A DNA stretch of 13,995 nucleotides, taken from assembly GCA_021798235.1 (NCBI GenBank), contig JAJZMO010000165.1:1859-15853 (forward strand). Reading direction: 5' to 3'. The notes beneath the pieces are model-generated. The model searched no databases. It had not been told where the DNA came from and saw nothing but the letters and a program-made list of their open reading frames with translations. The DNA comes from Acidobacteriota bacterium (GTDB lineage Bacteria; Acidobacteriota; Terriglobia; Terriglobales; Acidobacteriaceae). Made by a program: the position numbers and the translations under genes. Below, piece by piece: positions 1-6,369 of this stretch; the first letter of the stretch is position 1, and each line of letters starts with the position of its first letter.

Positions 1-945
1 TCACAGAAACCGCAGCGACTCCATCCTAGGCAAGAGTTGCATCTCGGCAGCATAGCGATAAAAACACTCCAGCCCTGCCATGCAGTCCTCATCCAAAATG
101 TAGTGAATGTTGTCGCGCAAATAGGAATCAATGTCTCGCGCAGCAACAGCTGGGGCATCGGCAAAGCGAGGTACCCATTCGGCGACAATCTCTTCAATAT
201 GGGCCAGGCCTGCGTCGCGTGAGTGCAGAAAGTCTGTACAAATTTGCTGTGAAGAATGGCCTGCCGTGTGGATCGCGTCTGCGCGCACGGCCCAGAATGC
301 AGAGACCCATGGCAGTCCTGTATGCGCGCGCCAAGCCTGGGCCAAATCAATACATTGGATCGGCTCCCCCGACTCTGGAATCTGCCGCACGCCGCTTGCG
401 TGGAGCCGCAACGCTGGATCGCCAATCAGCACCGCAGCATCACAGTCCTGCAGTAAGGTGATTAAATCCACCGCCGTGGTTGCGTGGGGGGTTGGCTTTT
501 TTTTTCGCAGAATAAATTCCGGTTCTGCCCGAAAAAATTTTCGCAGTACGATCTGCGCATACACGTTCGAACTGCGTGAGGCGGGGTCCATGGAAACGCT
601 GCGCAGCTCCGACAGCGCTCGACCCGATCGCACCACCAGCAAAATCGAGCGCACCGCGTCCAAGGACGCAATGGTGCAGCCGGGGATCACGGCCAGACCG
701 GGCGTGGTCGCATAAGCCGTGGCTGGGATCAGGCCAATATCGGCCCGCCCTGCGGCCAGTTCCACTGCACACTGTGCTGGAAACGTGGCATGAATCGCGT
801 ACCGCTCTGCAAGCGTTTCCTGCTCGACACCATGCTCAAAATCCCACATCAGCGGTGCGGGATTCAAATAGCGAATCGCGGCAATTTTCAATCGGGAACG
901 CACAGCAGAGATCACATTCAAGTGTATCAATGTGTATCCATCCAT
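1..945 (-). CDS. mqnA: Chorismate dehydratase MqnA (futalosine menaquinone pathway)
   Basis: The 314-residue product belongs to the MqnA/MqnD family (periplasmic-binding-protein-like fold, cytosolic). MqnA removes water from chorismate to give 3-[(1-carboxyvinyl)oxy]benzoate, the first step of futalosine-dependent menaquinone synthesis. Family landmarks are present: IAAIRYLNPAPLMWDFEHG (residues 21-39), ADIGLIPATAYA (68-79), the DAVRSILLV strand (96-104), SMDPASRSSN (118-127) and the DAAVLIGDPAL segment (169-179). Length is slightly above the usual 270-290 because of about 15 extra N-terminal residues. The reading frame stays open upstream over the antisense of the next gene, so the start is a choice. 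I took the ATG at 945, preceded by GAGAGGG, although that purine run lies too close to be an ideal Shine-Dalgarno; a GTG or TTG up to 14 codons further in would also give a normal MqnA. The TGA stop is at 1-3. It is divergent from the dioxygenase gene, and no other mqn gene is in the window. Confidence 0.88.
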   Translation of the reverse strand: MDGYTLIHLNVISAVRSRLKIAAIRYLNPAPLMWDFEHGVEQETLAERYAIHATFPAQCAVELAAGRADIGLIPATAYATTPGLAVIPGCTIASLDAVRSILLVVRSGRALSELRSVSMDPASRSSNVYAQIVLRKFFRAEPEFILRKKKPTPHATTAVDLITLLQDCDAAVLIGDPALRLHASGVRQIPESGEPIQCIDLAQAWRAHTGLPWVSAFWAVRADAIHTAGHSSQQICTDFLHSRDAGLAHIEEIVAEWVPRFADAPAVAARDIDSYLRDNIHYILDEDCMAGLECFYRYAAEMQLLPRMESLRFL

Positions 946-1035
946 CCCTCTCGACGCACCGGAACTACAGCGTCCACTCGAACTGCGTGGAGCCACAACC
1001 GTCGCTGCGTGTAGGCTGGATGCGAGGACCCGCAG

Positions 1036-1815
1036 ATGCTCCATCGACTCCCTACGATCTTCTTCGGCCATGGCAATCCCCTGAATGCGGTGGAACAGAA
1101 CGCCTACACCGAAGCCTGGACCACGCTCGGCCTGCGCATCGGCAAACCGAAGGCGATTCTTTCGATTTCTGCGCACTGGTTTGTGCCGGGCATGGGCGTT
1201 ACCGTCAGCACCGCTCCCAGAACCATTCATGACTTTGGCGGTTTTCCGCAGGCGCTGTATCAGGTGCAATATCCTGCACCGGGTGCGCCGTGGCTGGCCC
1301 AGCGCGTGCAGTCGCTGTTGGCCCCGTTGCCGGTGGTGCTCGATGAAAGCTGGGGCCTGGATCACGGAACGTGGTCGGTATTGCGCCATGTCTATCCGCA
1401 GGCAGATGTGCCCGTCGTGCAGCTCAGCTTGGACGCGCGCCAGGCGGCGGCGTTTCACTTTGATCTGGGGCAGCGATTGGCACCCTTGCGGCAGGAGGGT
1501 GTGCTGATCGTTGGCAGCGGCAACCTGGTACACAATCTGGGAGCTTATGCCTGGGGCCGCACGCAGCCGGAGCCATTCGATTGGGCGATGCGCTTTGAGT
1601 CCGAGGCGCGCCAAAGGATGCAGGCCGGCGAGCTGCCCTCGCTCATCCAATATGAGCGGATGGGCGCGGACGCGCAGCTCTCCATCCCGACGCCGGACCA
1701 CTATTTGCCGCTGCTCTACGTGCTGGGCGCGCAGCAGCGTCAGGATGGCATCACGTTCCCCGTCGAAGGCTTTGATGGCGGCTCGGTTTCGATGCTGGCC
1801 GTGCAGGTGGGGTAA
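1036..1815 (+). CDS. ygiD: YgiD/DODA-family extradiol dioxygenase
   Basis: This 259-residue protein matches the class III extradiol dioxygenase family that includes E. coli YgiD and plant 4,5-DOPA dioxygenase. These are single-domain, cytosolic metalloenzymes that cleave catecholic rings. The family's histidines are all visible: H12 in FFGHGNP, H47 in SISAHWF, H110 in GLDHGTWS, H166 in GSGNLVHNL and H222 in PDHYLPLLY. H12, H47 and H166 keep nearly the spacing of the E. coli metal ligands (22, 57, 177). The start ATG has GAGG 8 nt upstream, and the length is normal for the family. The gene is divergent from mqnA across 90 bp in which I could not pick a convincing promoter. The natural substrate cannot be read from the sequence: DOPA ring cleavage is the reference activity, but bacterial members often have unknown physiological catechols. 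A possible terminator follows at 1950-1994. Confidence 0.9.
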   Translation: MLHRLPTIFFGHGNPLNAVEQNAYTEAWTTLGLRIGKPKAILSISAHWFVPGMGVTVSTAPRTIHDFGGFPQALYQVQYPAPGAPWLAQRVQSLLAPLPVVLDESWGLDHGTWSVLRHVYPQADVPVVQLSLDARQAAAFHFDLGQRLAPLRQEGVLIVGSGNLVHNLGAYAWGRTQPEPFDWAMRFESEARQRMQAGELPSLIQYERMGADAQLSIPTPDHYLPLLYVLGAQQRQDGITFPVEGFDGGSVSMLAVQVG

Positions 1816-1949
1816 TTCTGTAGCATCCCCCACGCAAGCCAAGTGCAGGTCTGGCATGGGACACCCGAACCCGCCAGCGATGGAAGCGTTCCCGTCTGCA
1901 TAGCAAACGCTTCAAGCCGCGAGCGAACGCTGAGAAATTATTTCGAACG

Positions 1950-1994
1950 CGGATTGGACTCCTGCCACCTTCGCCCAATCCGATGCGATTTTTT
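1950..1994 (+). terminator. Possible rho-independent terminator after the dioxygenase gene
   Basis: An exact 8-bp inverted repeat (CGGATTGG at 1950-1957, CCAATCCG at 1975-1982) encloses a 17-nt loop. A run of six T residues follows at 1989-1994. It lies 135 nt after the dioxygenase stop. The large loop and the 6-nt gap before the T run make it a moderate candidate only. Confidence 0.4.
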
Positions 1995-2027
1995 ACGAAT
2001 TGGCATTTCTGGTCAACTGACAGCAAC

Positions 2028-2069
2028 GCATAAAAAAGCAACCCCGGTTCTTGGGGCTGCTTTTTATGC
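2028..2069 (-). terminator. Strong, probably bidirectional terminator between convergent genes
   Basis: The hairpin is built on AGCAACCCC and GGGGCTGCT with a 7-nt loop (2046-2052) and a single A/C mismatch. The A-rich left flank and T-rich right flank extend the pairing to 2028 and 2069, giving a U tract in both orientations. It lies 17 nt beyond the stop of the minus-strand propeller gene and can also stop transcription arriving from the plus-strand dioxygenase gene. Confidence 0.85.
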
Positions 2070-2086
2070 ACGTAAGGATAGAGACA

Positions 2087-3331
2087 CTAGGGAGCGGTGG
2101 TGCTCACGGGGTGGGTGGCATTGGCCGCGGTGGCAACACAGGTGGGTTCACTGTTGGTGGGTTGCGGACTGTTGAGGACCTGCACCAGTGCTCCAGTTTG
2201 CGGGTTCAGCTCGAAGCCGCTAACGGAGTTGTCGAGGAAGTTGGTGATGTAGACGAAATGCCCGTAGGCCTGCTCGACAGAGACGCAATCCGGGCCGGTT
2301 CCCGTGCCGTAGCTGAGGATGCCGTTGGGTTGCGAGAGTGCGCCCGTGGAAGCACTGCGGGTGTAGGTATTCACCGTGTTGGAGTTGAAGTTGGTGACGT
2401 AGAGGAATTGTCCGCTGGGATCAAAGGCCATTCCGCCCGGCAACAGTCCGGCAGCGATGGGATTGCCAAGCGATTGCAGGGAACCATCACTTTGGATGGA
2501 GTAGCTGAGCACTTGGTTGGAGGACTGATCCGTAAGGTAGACCGAGTGTCCGGTGATGTCGCTGAGGATGGAGCTGGGTTGCGTGCCAGCGGGATAATTG
2601 TTGTTGGCCAAAGGAGTGAGCACGCCGCTGGCATCATTCAGAGAAAACCCATAAATGGTGTGCAACCCTTGATCGGCAACGTAAAGGAAGCTGCTGGACG
2701 CGGTAACGGTGACACCAATGGGCTGGGAGCCTTGCGCTGGCTGCTGGCCATTCAGAGGGAAGCAGCTTTGACCAGAAACCGGATCCGCAATTGCGGCACC
2801 AAGACTGCCATCCGCAGGAGCGATGGGATACACAGCCACACAGCCATACGTGGGGGGATTGGCGGCGATGGGGTTGATGTTGGGCGCAACCGCACCGACA
2901 CTATTGAAGGCGGGTGCAAAGGAATCCACCACAAAAAGATATTTGTCCTGCGGATCGAGCGCCACGGCGATGGGATAGGTGCCAGGAGTGTCGTATGTAT
3001 GCTGCTGGTACAGTTTACCGTCAGTACCAATCGCAAACTCCACTACGGAATCATCGATTTCGTGAATGACGTAGAGCCAGTGGTTCGTGGTATCGACAAC
3101 ACTGGCAATCGGATATTGCCCACCAGAGGGGAACGGAGAATTGGCCACCTGAGTAATGGCACCGGAGACGCTGTCAATGGTGTAGGCGTTGATGGCACCT
3201 GGATCCCCCTTGGCGGTGAGGGTGTAGACAAAGCCAAGAGTGAAGCTGGGGTTGCAGGCGGTGATGCTGAGCGCGAACGAGAGCGAGGCGACCAAGGCCA
3301 GAGTTCTGCGTCCGTATTGACTCCACTTCAT
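2087..3331 (-). CDS. Seven-bladed beta-propeller lipoprotein, lactonase-like (copy A)
   Basis: The 414-residue product starts with a basic/hydrophobic signal peptide and a lipobox ITAC with Cys26, so it is predicted to be an exported lipoprotein. The rest is a YncE/lactonase-type (PF10282-like) propeller. Blade motifs of the form FLYV-(A/T)(D/N)-...-G(F/Y) recur, for example WLYVIHE (85-91), YLFVVDSFAP (131-140), FLYVADQG (215-222), SVYLTDQS (263-270), FLYVTNFN (309-316) and FVYITNFL (359-366). Four further cysteines occur, C164/C190 and C349/C398, which match copy B and could pair as disulfides. The start has AAGGA 6 nt upstream. Family membership does not establish lactonase activity: many such proteins have no known substrate. 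It has its own promoter-like element (3415-3443) and a terminator (2028-2069), so it looks like a single-gene transcript. It is the close paralogue of the gene at 3537-4817. Confidence 0.9.
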   Translation of the reverse strand: MKWSQYGRRTLALVASLSFALSITACNPSFTLGFVYTLTAKGDPGAINAYTIDSVSGAITQVANSPFPSGGQYPIASVVDTTNHWLYVIHEIDDSVVEFAIGTDGKLYQQHTYDTPGTYPIAVALDPQDKYLFVVDSFAPAFNSVGAVAPNINPIAANPPTYGCVAVYPIAPADGSLGAAIADPVSGQSCFPLNGQQPAQGSQPIGVTVTASSSFLYVADQGLHTIYGFSLNDASGVLTPLANNNYPAGTQPSSILSDITGHSVYLTDQSSNQVLSYSIQSDGSLQSLGNPIAAGLLPGGMAFDPSGQFLYVTNFNSNTVNTYTRSASTGALSQPNGILSYGTGTGPDCVSVEQAYGHFVYITNFLDNSVSGFELNPQTGALVQVLNSPQPTNSEPTCVATAANATHPVSTTAP

Positions 3332-3414
3332 GCGATTCCTTTGTATCCAGACGGAGCAAAACCGCGCAGGGCAGCGGGCAGCTGGATGGTTGATGCAGTG
3401 TGTTCCCTTTCGCT

Positions 3415-3443
3415 ATTGTAAAAGCCCCTGCACGCTTGTGCCA
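3415..3443 (-). promoter_or_regulatory. Promoter-like element of propeller gene copy A
   Basis: Read on the minus strand, TGGCAC (3438-3443) is followed by 17 nt and TACAAT (3415-3420). The same two blocks, extended to CTGGCACAA and GGCTTTTACAAT with an unconserved 9-nt gap, occur upstream of the third propeller gene at 6322-6351. The predicted transcript would have a leader of about 75 nt. The -10 box fits a housekeeping sigma factor; the -35 is unusual. Confidence 0.6.
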
Positions 3444-3477
3444 GAGGGAGACGGCAATTGTGCAAAATTCCTGTGCG

Positions 3478-3522
3478 GGCAAAGTACAAAGGCCCGCACT
3501 GCGCGGGCCTTTGTACTTTGCC
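3478..3522 (-). terminator. Perfect 20-bp stem terminator after propeller gene copy B
   Basis: Positions 3478-3497 and 3503-3522 are perfectly complementary with a 5-nt loop (ACTGC at 3498-3502). The core GGCCCGC/GCGGGCC is flanked by AAAGTACAAA on one side and TTTGTACTTT on the other, so an A tract and a U tract exist in both orientations. It lies 14 nt beyond the stop codon of the minus-strand gene at 3537-4817 and upstream of the promoter-like element of copy A, insulating the two copies. Confidence 0.85.
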
Positions 3523-3536
3523 GAGATACTGGAAAG

Positions 3537-4817
3537 TTAGGGGCCGATGGTCTGAATCGGGTGGGAGCCATTGGCTGCCGTGGCGAGACAGGTTGGATTC
3601 TGCGTGGCAGCAAAGGGTGTATTGAGCACTGGGACCAACACGCCCGTGTGGGGATTCAGTTCAAAGCCAGACACGGTATTATCCTGCAGATCGGAGACGT
3701 AGACGAAACGGCCGTAGGCGGTTTCGATCGACAAACAGGTGGGGCCAGTGCTGGTAACCACGCTGGGGCCACCCTTGATGAGCGTGGGGTTGCCGGTTCC
3801 CGAATCGATGGTGAAGGCTTGCAGTGTATTCGCATTGAAGTTGGAGACGTAGAGGAAGAGTCCTCGTGGGTCTACAACCATGCCATCCGGGTAGAGGCTG
3901 GTAGCAAAGGGGCCGTTGAGCATGGCCTGCAGCGAGCCGTCATTTTGTACATTGAAGCCCAGCAACTGGTTGGAGTAGGAATCCGTGACATAGACAAAGC
4001 GTCCCGTGGGGTCGCTGGTAACGGCACTGGGTCTCACTCCGGACTGATAGTCGTTATTGGCCAGTGGGGTCAGCACGCCATTGGTGTAATCGACGGAATA
4101 CCCATAGACACTGTGCGTGCCTTGGTCGGCCACATAGAGGAAATTAACAAAGCCTGTCGCTGTAGCTCCGACGGGTTGGGAACCTTGTTGGGGCTGGGAG
4201 CCATTCAACGGGAAGCAGCTTTGGCCAGAAACAGGATCGACGATGGGGGTGCCCAAGCTGCCATCCGTGTACGAGATCGGGTACACGGCCACGCATCCGT
4301 AGGTGGGGAAGGCCGCAGATGGGTAGCTGAGCGGATTGAGTTTGGGTGCGAGGACAGTTCCATTGCTCAGGCCGGAAGCAATCTGAGCGTTGAAGGCTGG
4401 AGCAAAACTGTCCACGACAAAAAGAAATCGGCTTTCGTTATCAATGGTGACGGCAATGGGAAAGGTTCCGGGCGTGGAGTAGCTGTTGAGTTTTTGCAGC
4501 GTAGCACCGGATCCCAACGCAAATTGAACGATGGAATTGCTGTCTTCGTTGACGACGTAGAGCCACTTGGAGCGATTATCAACGGCGTCGGCTATGGGAA
4601 ATTGTCCCCCTGCCGCAAAGGGCGATCCTACGGCGGGGGTCAATGCGCCGGAGACGCTGTCGATTCTATAGCCACTGATTTGCCCTTGCGAGCCACCGGC
4701 TCCCAAGGCGAAGACGTAGCCAAGTGTAAAACTAGGATTGCAGGCGGTCACGCTGAGGCCCAGCGAAAGCGTGGCGATGAGGGCCAGTGTGATTCTGCCG
4801 TATTGACTCCACTTCAT
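3537..4817 (-). CDS. Seven-bladed beta-propeller lipoprotein, lactonase-like (copy B)
   Basis: The 426-residue product is the close paralogue of the gene at 2087-3331, with a nearly identical N-terminus through the lipobox VTAC (Cys26) and NPSFTLG. Seven blade strands can be followed: YVFALGAGG (34-42), WLYVVNED (85-92), FLFVVDSFAP (131-140), FLYVADQG (226-233), FVYVTDSY (274-281), FLYVSNFN (321-328) and FVYVSDLQ (371-378), most followed by a G(F/Y)-type outer strand. C175/C201 and C361/C410 mirror copy A. AAGGA stands 6 nt before the ATG, in a leader segment (AAGGAATCGC) identical to that of copy A. An extra stretch of about 12 residues (roughly 145-165) accounts for most of the length difference. 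No terminator separates it from the upstream propeller gene, so it may be co-transcribed with that gene and end at the hairpin 3478-3522. Substrate or binding partner is unknown. Confidence 0.9.
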   Translation of the reverse strand: MKWSQYGRITLALIATLSLGLSVTACNPSFTLGYVFALGAGGSQGQISGYRIDSVSGALTPAVGSPFAAGGQFPIADAVDNRSKWLYVVNEDSNSIVQFALGSGATLQKLNSYSTPGTFPIAVTIDNESRFLFVVDSFAPAFNAQIASGLSNGTVLAPKLNPLSYPSAAFPTYGCVAVYPISYTDGSLGTPIVDPVSGQSCFPLNGSQPQQGSQPVGATATGFVNFLYVADQGTHSVYGYSVDYTNGVLTPLANNDYQSGVRPSAVTSDPTGRFVYVTDSYSNQLLGFNVQNDGSLQAMLNGPFATSLYPDGMVVDPRGLFLYVSNFNANTLQAFTIDSGTGNPTLIKGGPSVVTSTGPTCLSIETAYGRFVYVSDLQDNTVSGFELNPHTGVLVPVLNTPFAATQNPTCLATAANGSHPIQTIGP

Positions 4818-4862
4818 GCGATTCCTTTATTGCCTGGCATCTTGCCGTGTGCCGAGGGCTGC

Positions 4863-4895
4863 GTTGTACAAACTGCAATGCTGCGCTTGCTGCCA
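4863..4895 (-). promoter_or_regulatory. Degenerate copy of the propeller-gene promoter element
   Basis: On the minus strand TGGCAGCAAGCG (ending the block at 4895) and TACAAC (4863-4868) resemble the TGGCACAAGCG and TACAAT of copy A. A net insertion makes the gap 21 nt instead of 17. It may be a decayed relic of the duplicated promoter or a weak promoter; this is a visual alignment only. Confidence 0.25.
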
Positions 4896-4927
4896 TGATC
4901 CACCCTAAAAGCGCTGGAGCACGGACG

Positions 4928-6238
4928 TTAGAAGACTCGACCCGATACAACCATGAAGTTGGGCTGCAAGGGGGCGTTGGTAACCGGGCCTTTAAAGAGC
5001 GGCGTTAGCTGCCCCGTGTTGGCGTCGATGATGTCACCAGTAATCGTGCTGTCGTTGTAGTTGGCCGTGTACAGATACTGATTCGACGGATCCTCTACCA
5101 TCCAGATGGGGCCAGATCCGACCGGGAAGCTACCGTTGCTGCTCGATGTGGCACCGGGGATCAACTGCAACTGGCCATTAGCCGCGTTGATGGTGTAGGC
5201 AGTCACGGTGCTATTGGGAGCATTGACTGAAGACGGGCCAAAGTTGGCAACGTAAAGGAACTTGGAATTGGAATTGGGGGTAATGGCGTCAGGATCCACA
5301 GCGCCAGTCGCGTTGCTGACAGGGCCACCAACGAGCGTTTGCAACTGGCCTGTGGTTCCGACCGTGAAAGGCAGAATCTCGTTGGCGACCTTGTCGGCCA
5401 AGTAAAGATAGACTCCGTTGCCGCCCATGGCCATGGTGGTTAACGCTCCAGGAGCGGATCCCGTCTGCAACGGCTGATTTTGTGTTAGCACCAACTGGCC
5501 GACAGGGCTGTTCAGTTGGTAGGGAAAGACGTCCGGATTGCAGGTGAGGCCATTTTGGCCGCAAACCACGGCTGCCGATCCCCCAGCGGCGGGAATGACG
5601 GTGGTGCCGGACGTGTAGCCCTGATCCAGAGCAAAGATGAAGCCCGAGGCGAAGGCAAGCTGTACCGGGTTGTAATTGACCTCAAAGTAGGACAACTGCT
5701 GGCCGTTGGTGTTGAAAGTATTTTGGTTGGTGACCAGGGTCAGTTTTCCTGTGCTCTGGTTGATGGCAAACACCGTGATGTCGCCACGTCCAGAGCCATC
5801 CGGCGCAATCTGGTCGGCAGTGAGAAGATACTGCCCGCTGGGCGTAATGAGGATGGACTGGGGATTGCTGCCCGATGTGTAGTAGTTGCCTTGAAAAGTC
5901 AGCACACCAGAGCCACCAATGCTGTACATGGAGACGCTATTTGACCCCTTGTTCAGCACAGCCAGCAACTGCCCGCCCGGCACCAGTGCCATTTGCACAG
6001 GGTCGTTGCCATTGGCCGGAAAGGGAGAGCCAGTGATCGGCGTCAAGTAGCCGAAGTCGTGGTCAATTTTATAACCAGCAATCTGGTTGAGCCTCTGGTT
6101 GGGACTGGTGGTGGCGATGCCGTTGGCGCTGACGTAGAGATAACCGATGGTGTAGGTACCGCAAGCGATAAAGCTGAGGCCCATTCCAAGAGACACGACT
6201 AGGGCCAGCGCGATGCGGCCATATTTCCAAAACTTCAT
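4928..6238 (-). CDS. Beta-propeller lipoprotein, third and more divergent paralogue
   Basis: The 436-residue product has the same N-terminal plan as the other two (KYGRIALAL, then a hydrophobic stretch and FIAC with Cys26). The Phe at -3 makes the lipobox less canonical but the position is identical. Propeller strands include LLAVLNKGSNSVSMYSI (91-107), YLLTADQIAPDG (137-148), FIFALDQG (200-207), YLYLADKVANEILPF (277-291), FLYVANFG (327-334) and YLYTANYN (388-395). C226/C233 lie in an insertion not shared with the close pair. The frame is open further upstream, but the ATG at 6238 is chosen: AAGG lies 6 nt before it and the signal peptide begins there. An ATG two codons earlier (6244) abuts AAGG and is less likely. 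It follows the MCE gene by 131 bp, with its own promoter-like element in the gap. Function is unknown; lactonase activity is not implied. Confidence 0.87.
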   Translation of the reverse strand: MKFWKYGRIALALVVSLGMGLSFIACGTYTIGYLYVSANGIATTSPNQRLNQIAGYKIDHDFGYLTPITGSPFPANGNDPVQMALVPGGQLLAVLNKGSNSVSMYSIGGSGVLTFQGNYYTSGSNPQSILITPSGQYLLTADQIAPDGSGRGDITVFAINQSTGKLTLVTNQNTFNTNGQQLSYFEVNYNPVQLAFASGFIFALDQGYTSGTTVIPAAGGSAAVVCGQNGLTCNPDVFPYQLNSPVGQLVLTQNQPLQTGSAPGALTTMAMGGNGVYLYLADKVANEILPFTVGTTGQLQTLVGGPVSNATGAVDPDAITPNSNSKFLYVANFGPSSVNAPNSTVTAYTINAANGQLQLIPGATSSSNGSFPVGSGPIWMVEDPSNQYLYTANYNDSTITGDIIDANTGQLTPLFKGPVTNAPLQPNFMVVSGRVF

Positions 6239-6276
6239 GTGCATCCTTGATCCTCTTGCGCGGTTCAGGCGCGAGG

Positions 6277-6291
6277 GCTGCCAAAGGCAGC
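6277..6291 (-). other. Small hairpin in the leader of the third propeller gene
   Basis: GCTGCC and GGCAGC pair across a 3-nt loop within the predicted 5' leader, about 40 nt before the start codon. It is too short and has no U tract, so it is not a terminator; any role in RNA stability is a guess. Confidence 0.3.
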
Positions 6292-6321
6292 GTTTCATCG
6301 TTGGGATTGCTTCCTGCACCA

Positions 6322-6350
6322 ATTGTAAAAGCCAAAGGAGGTTTGTGCCA
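6322..6350 (-). promoter_or_regulatory. Promoter-like element of the third propeller gene
   Basis: On the minus strand TGGCAC (6345-6350), 17 nt, TACAAT (6322-6327). The outer blocks CTGGCACAA and GGCTTTTACAAT are identical to those of copy A at 3415-3444, while the 9 nt between them differ. Distance to the start codon (about 77 nt of leader) also matches copy A. It begins only about 20 nt after the MCE gene stop. Confidence 0.6.
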
Positions 6351-6369
6351 GCGGCAACCGCCAAACAGG

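Noticed and set aside
946..1857. The mqnA frame remains open for about 300 codons upstream, antisense to the dioxygenase gene, giving an apparent 618-residue protein.
   Set aside because: The upstream part is rich in Arg/His/Gln and matches nothing expected of MqnA, while the opposite strand encodes a clear dioxygenase with all metal-ligand histidines. It is a codon-usage shadow.
2051..3421. Long plus-strand open frame (456 codons) antisense to propeller copy A.
   Set aside because: The minus strand has a lipobox signal peptide, ribosome site and repeated blade motifs; the plus-strand translation has no signal and mirrors the paralogue's antisense frame only because the genes are related.
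3428..3443. TGGCAC followed by TGCA upstream of propeller copy A, reminiscent of a sigma-54 (-24/-12) promoter.
   Set aside because: The GG-to-GC spacing is one base short, and the -12 part is missing from the otherwise identical element at 6322-6351. A sigma-70-type reading with TACAAT fits both.
3330..4898. Long plus-strand open frame (522 codons) antisense to propeller copy B.
   Set aside because: Same reasoning as for copy A; it also runs through the perfect terminator hairpin and both leaders.
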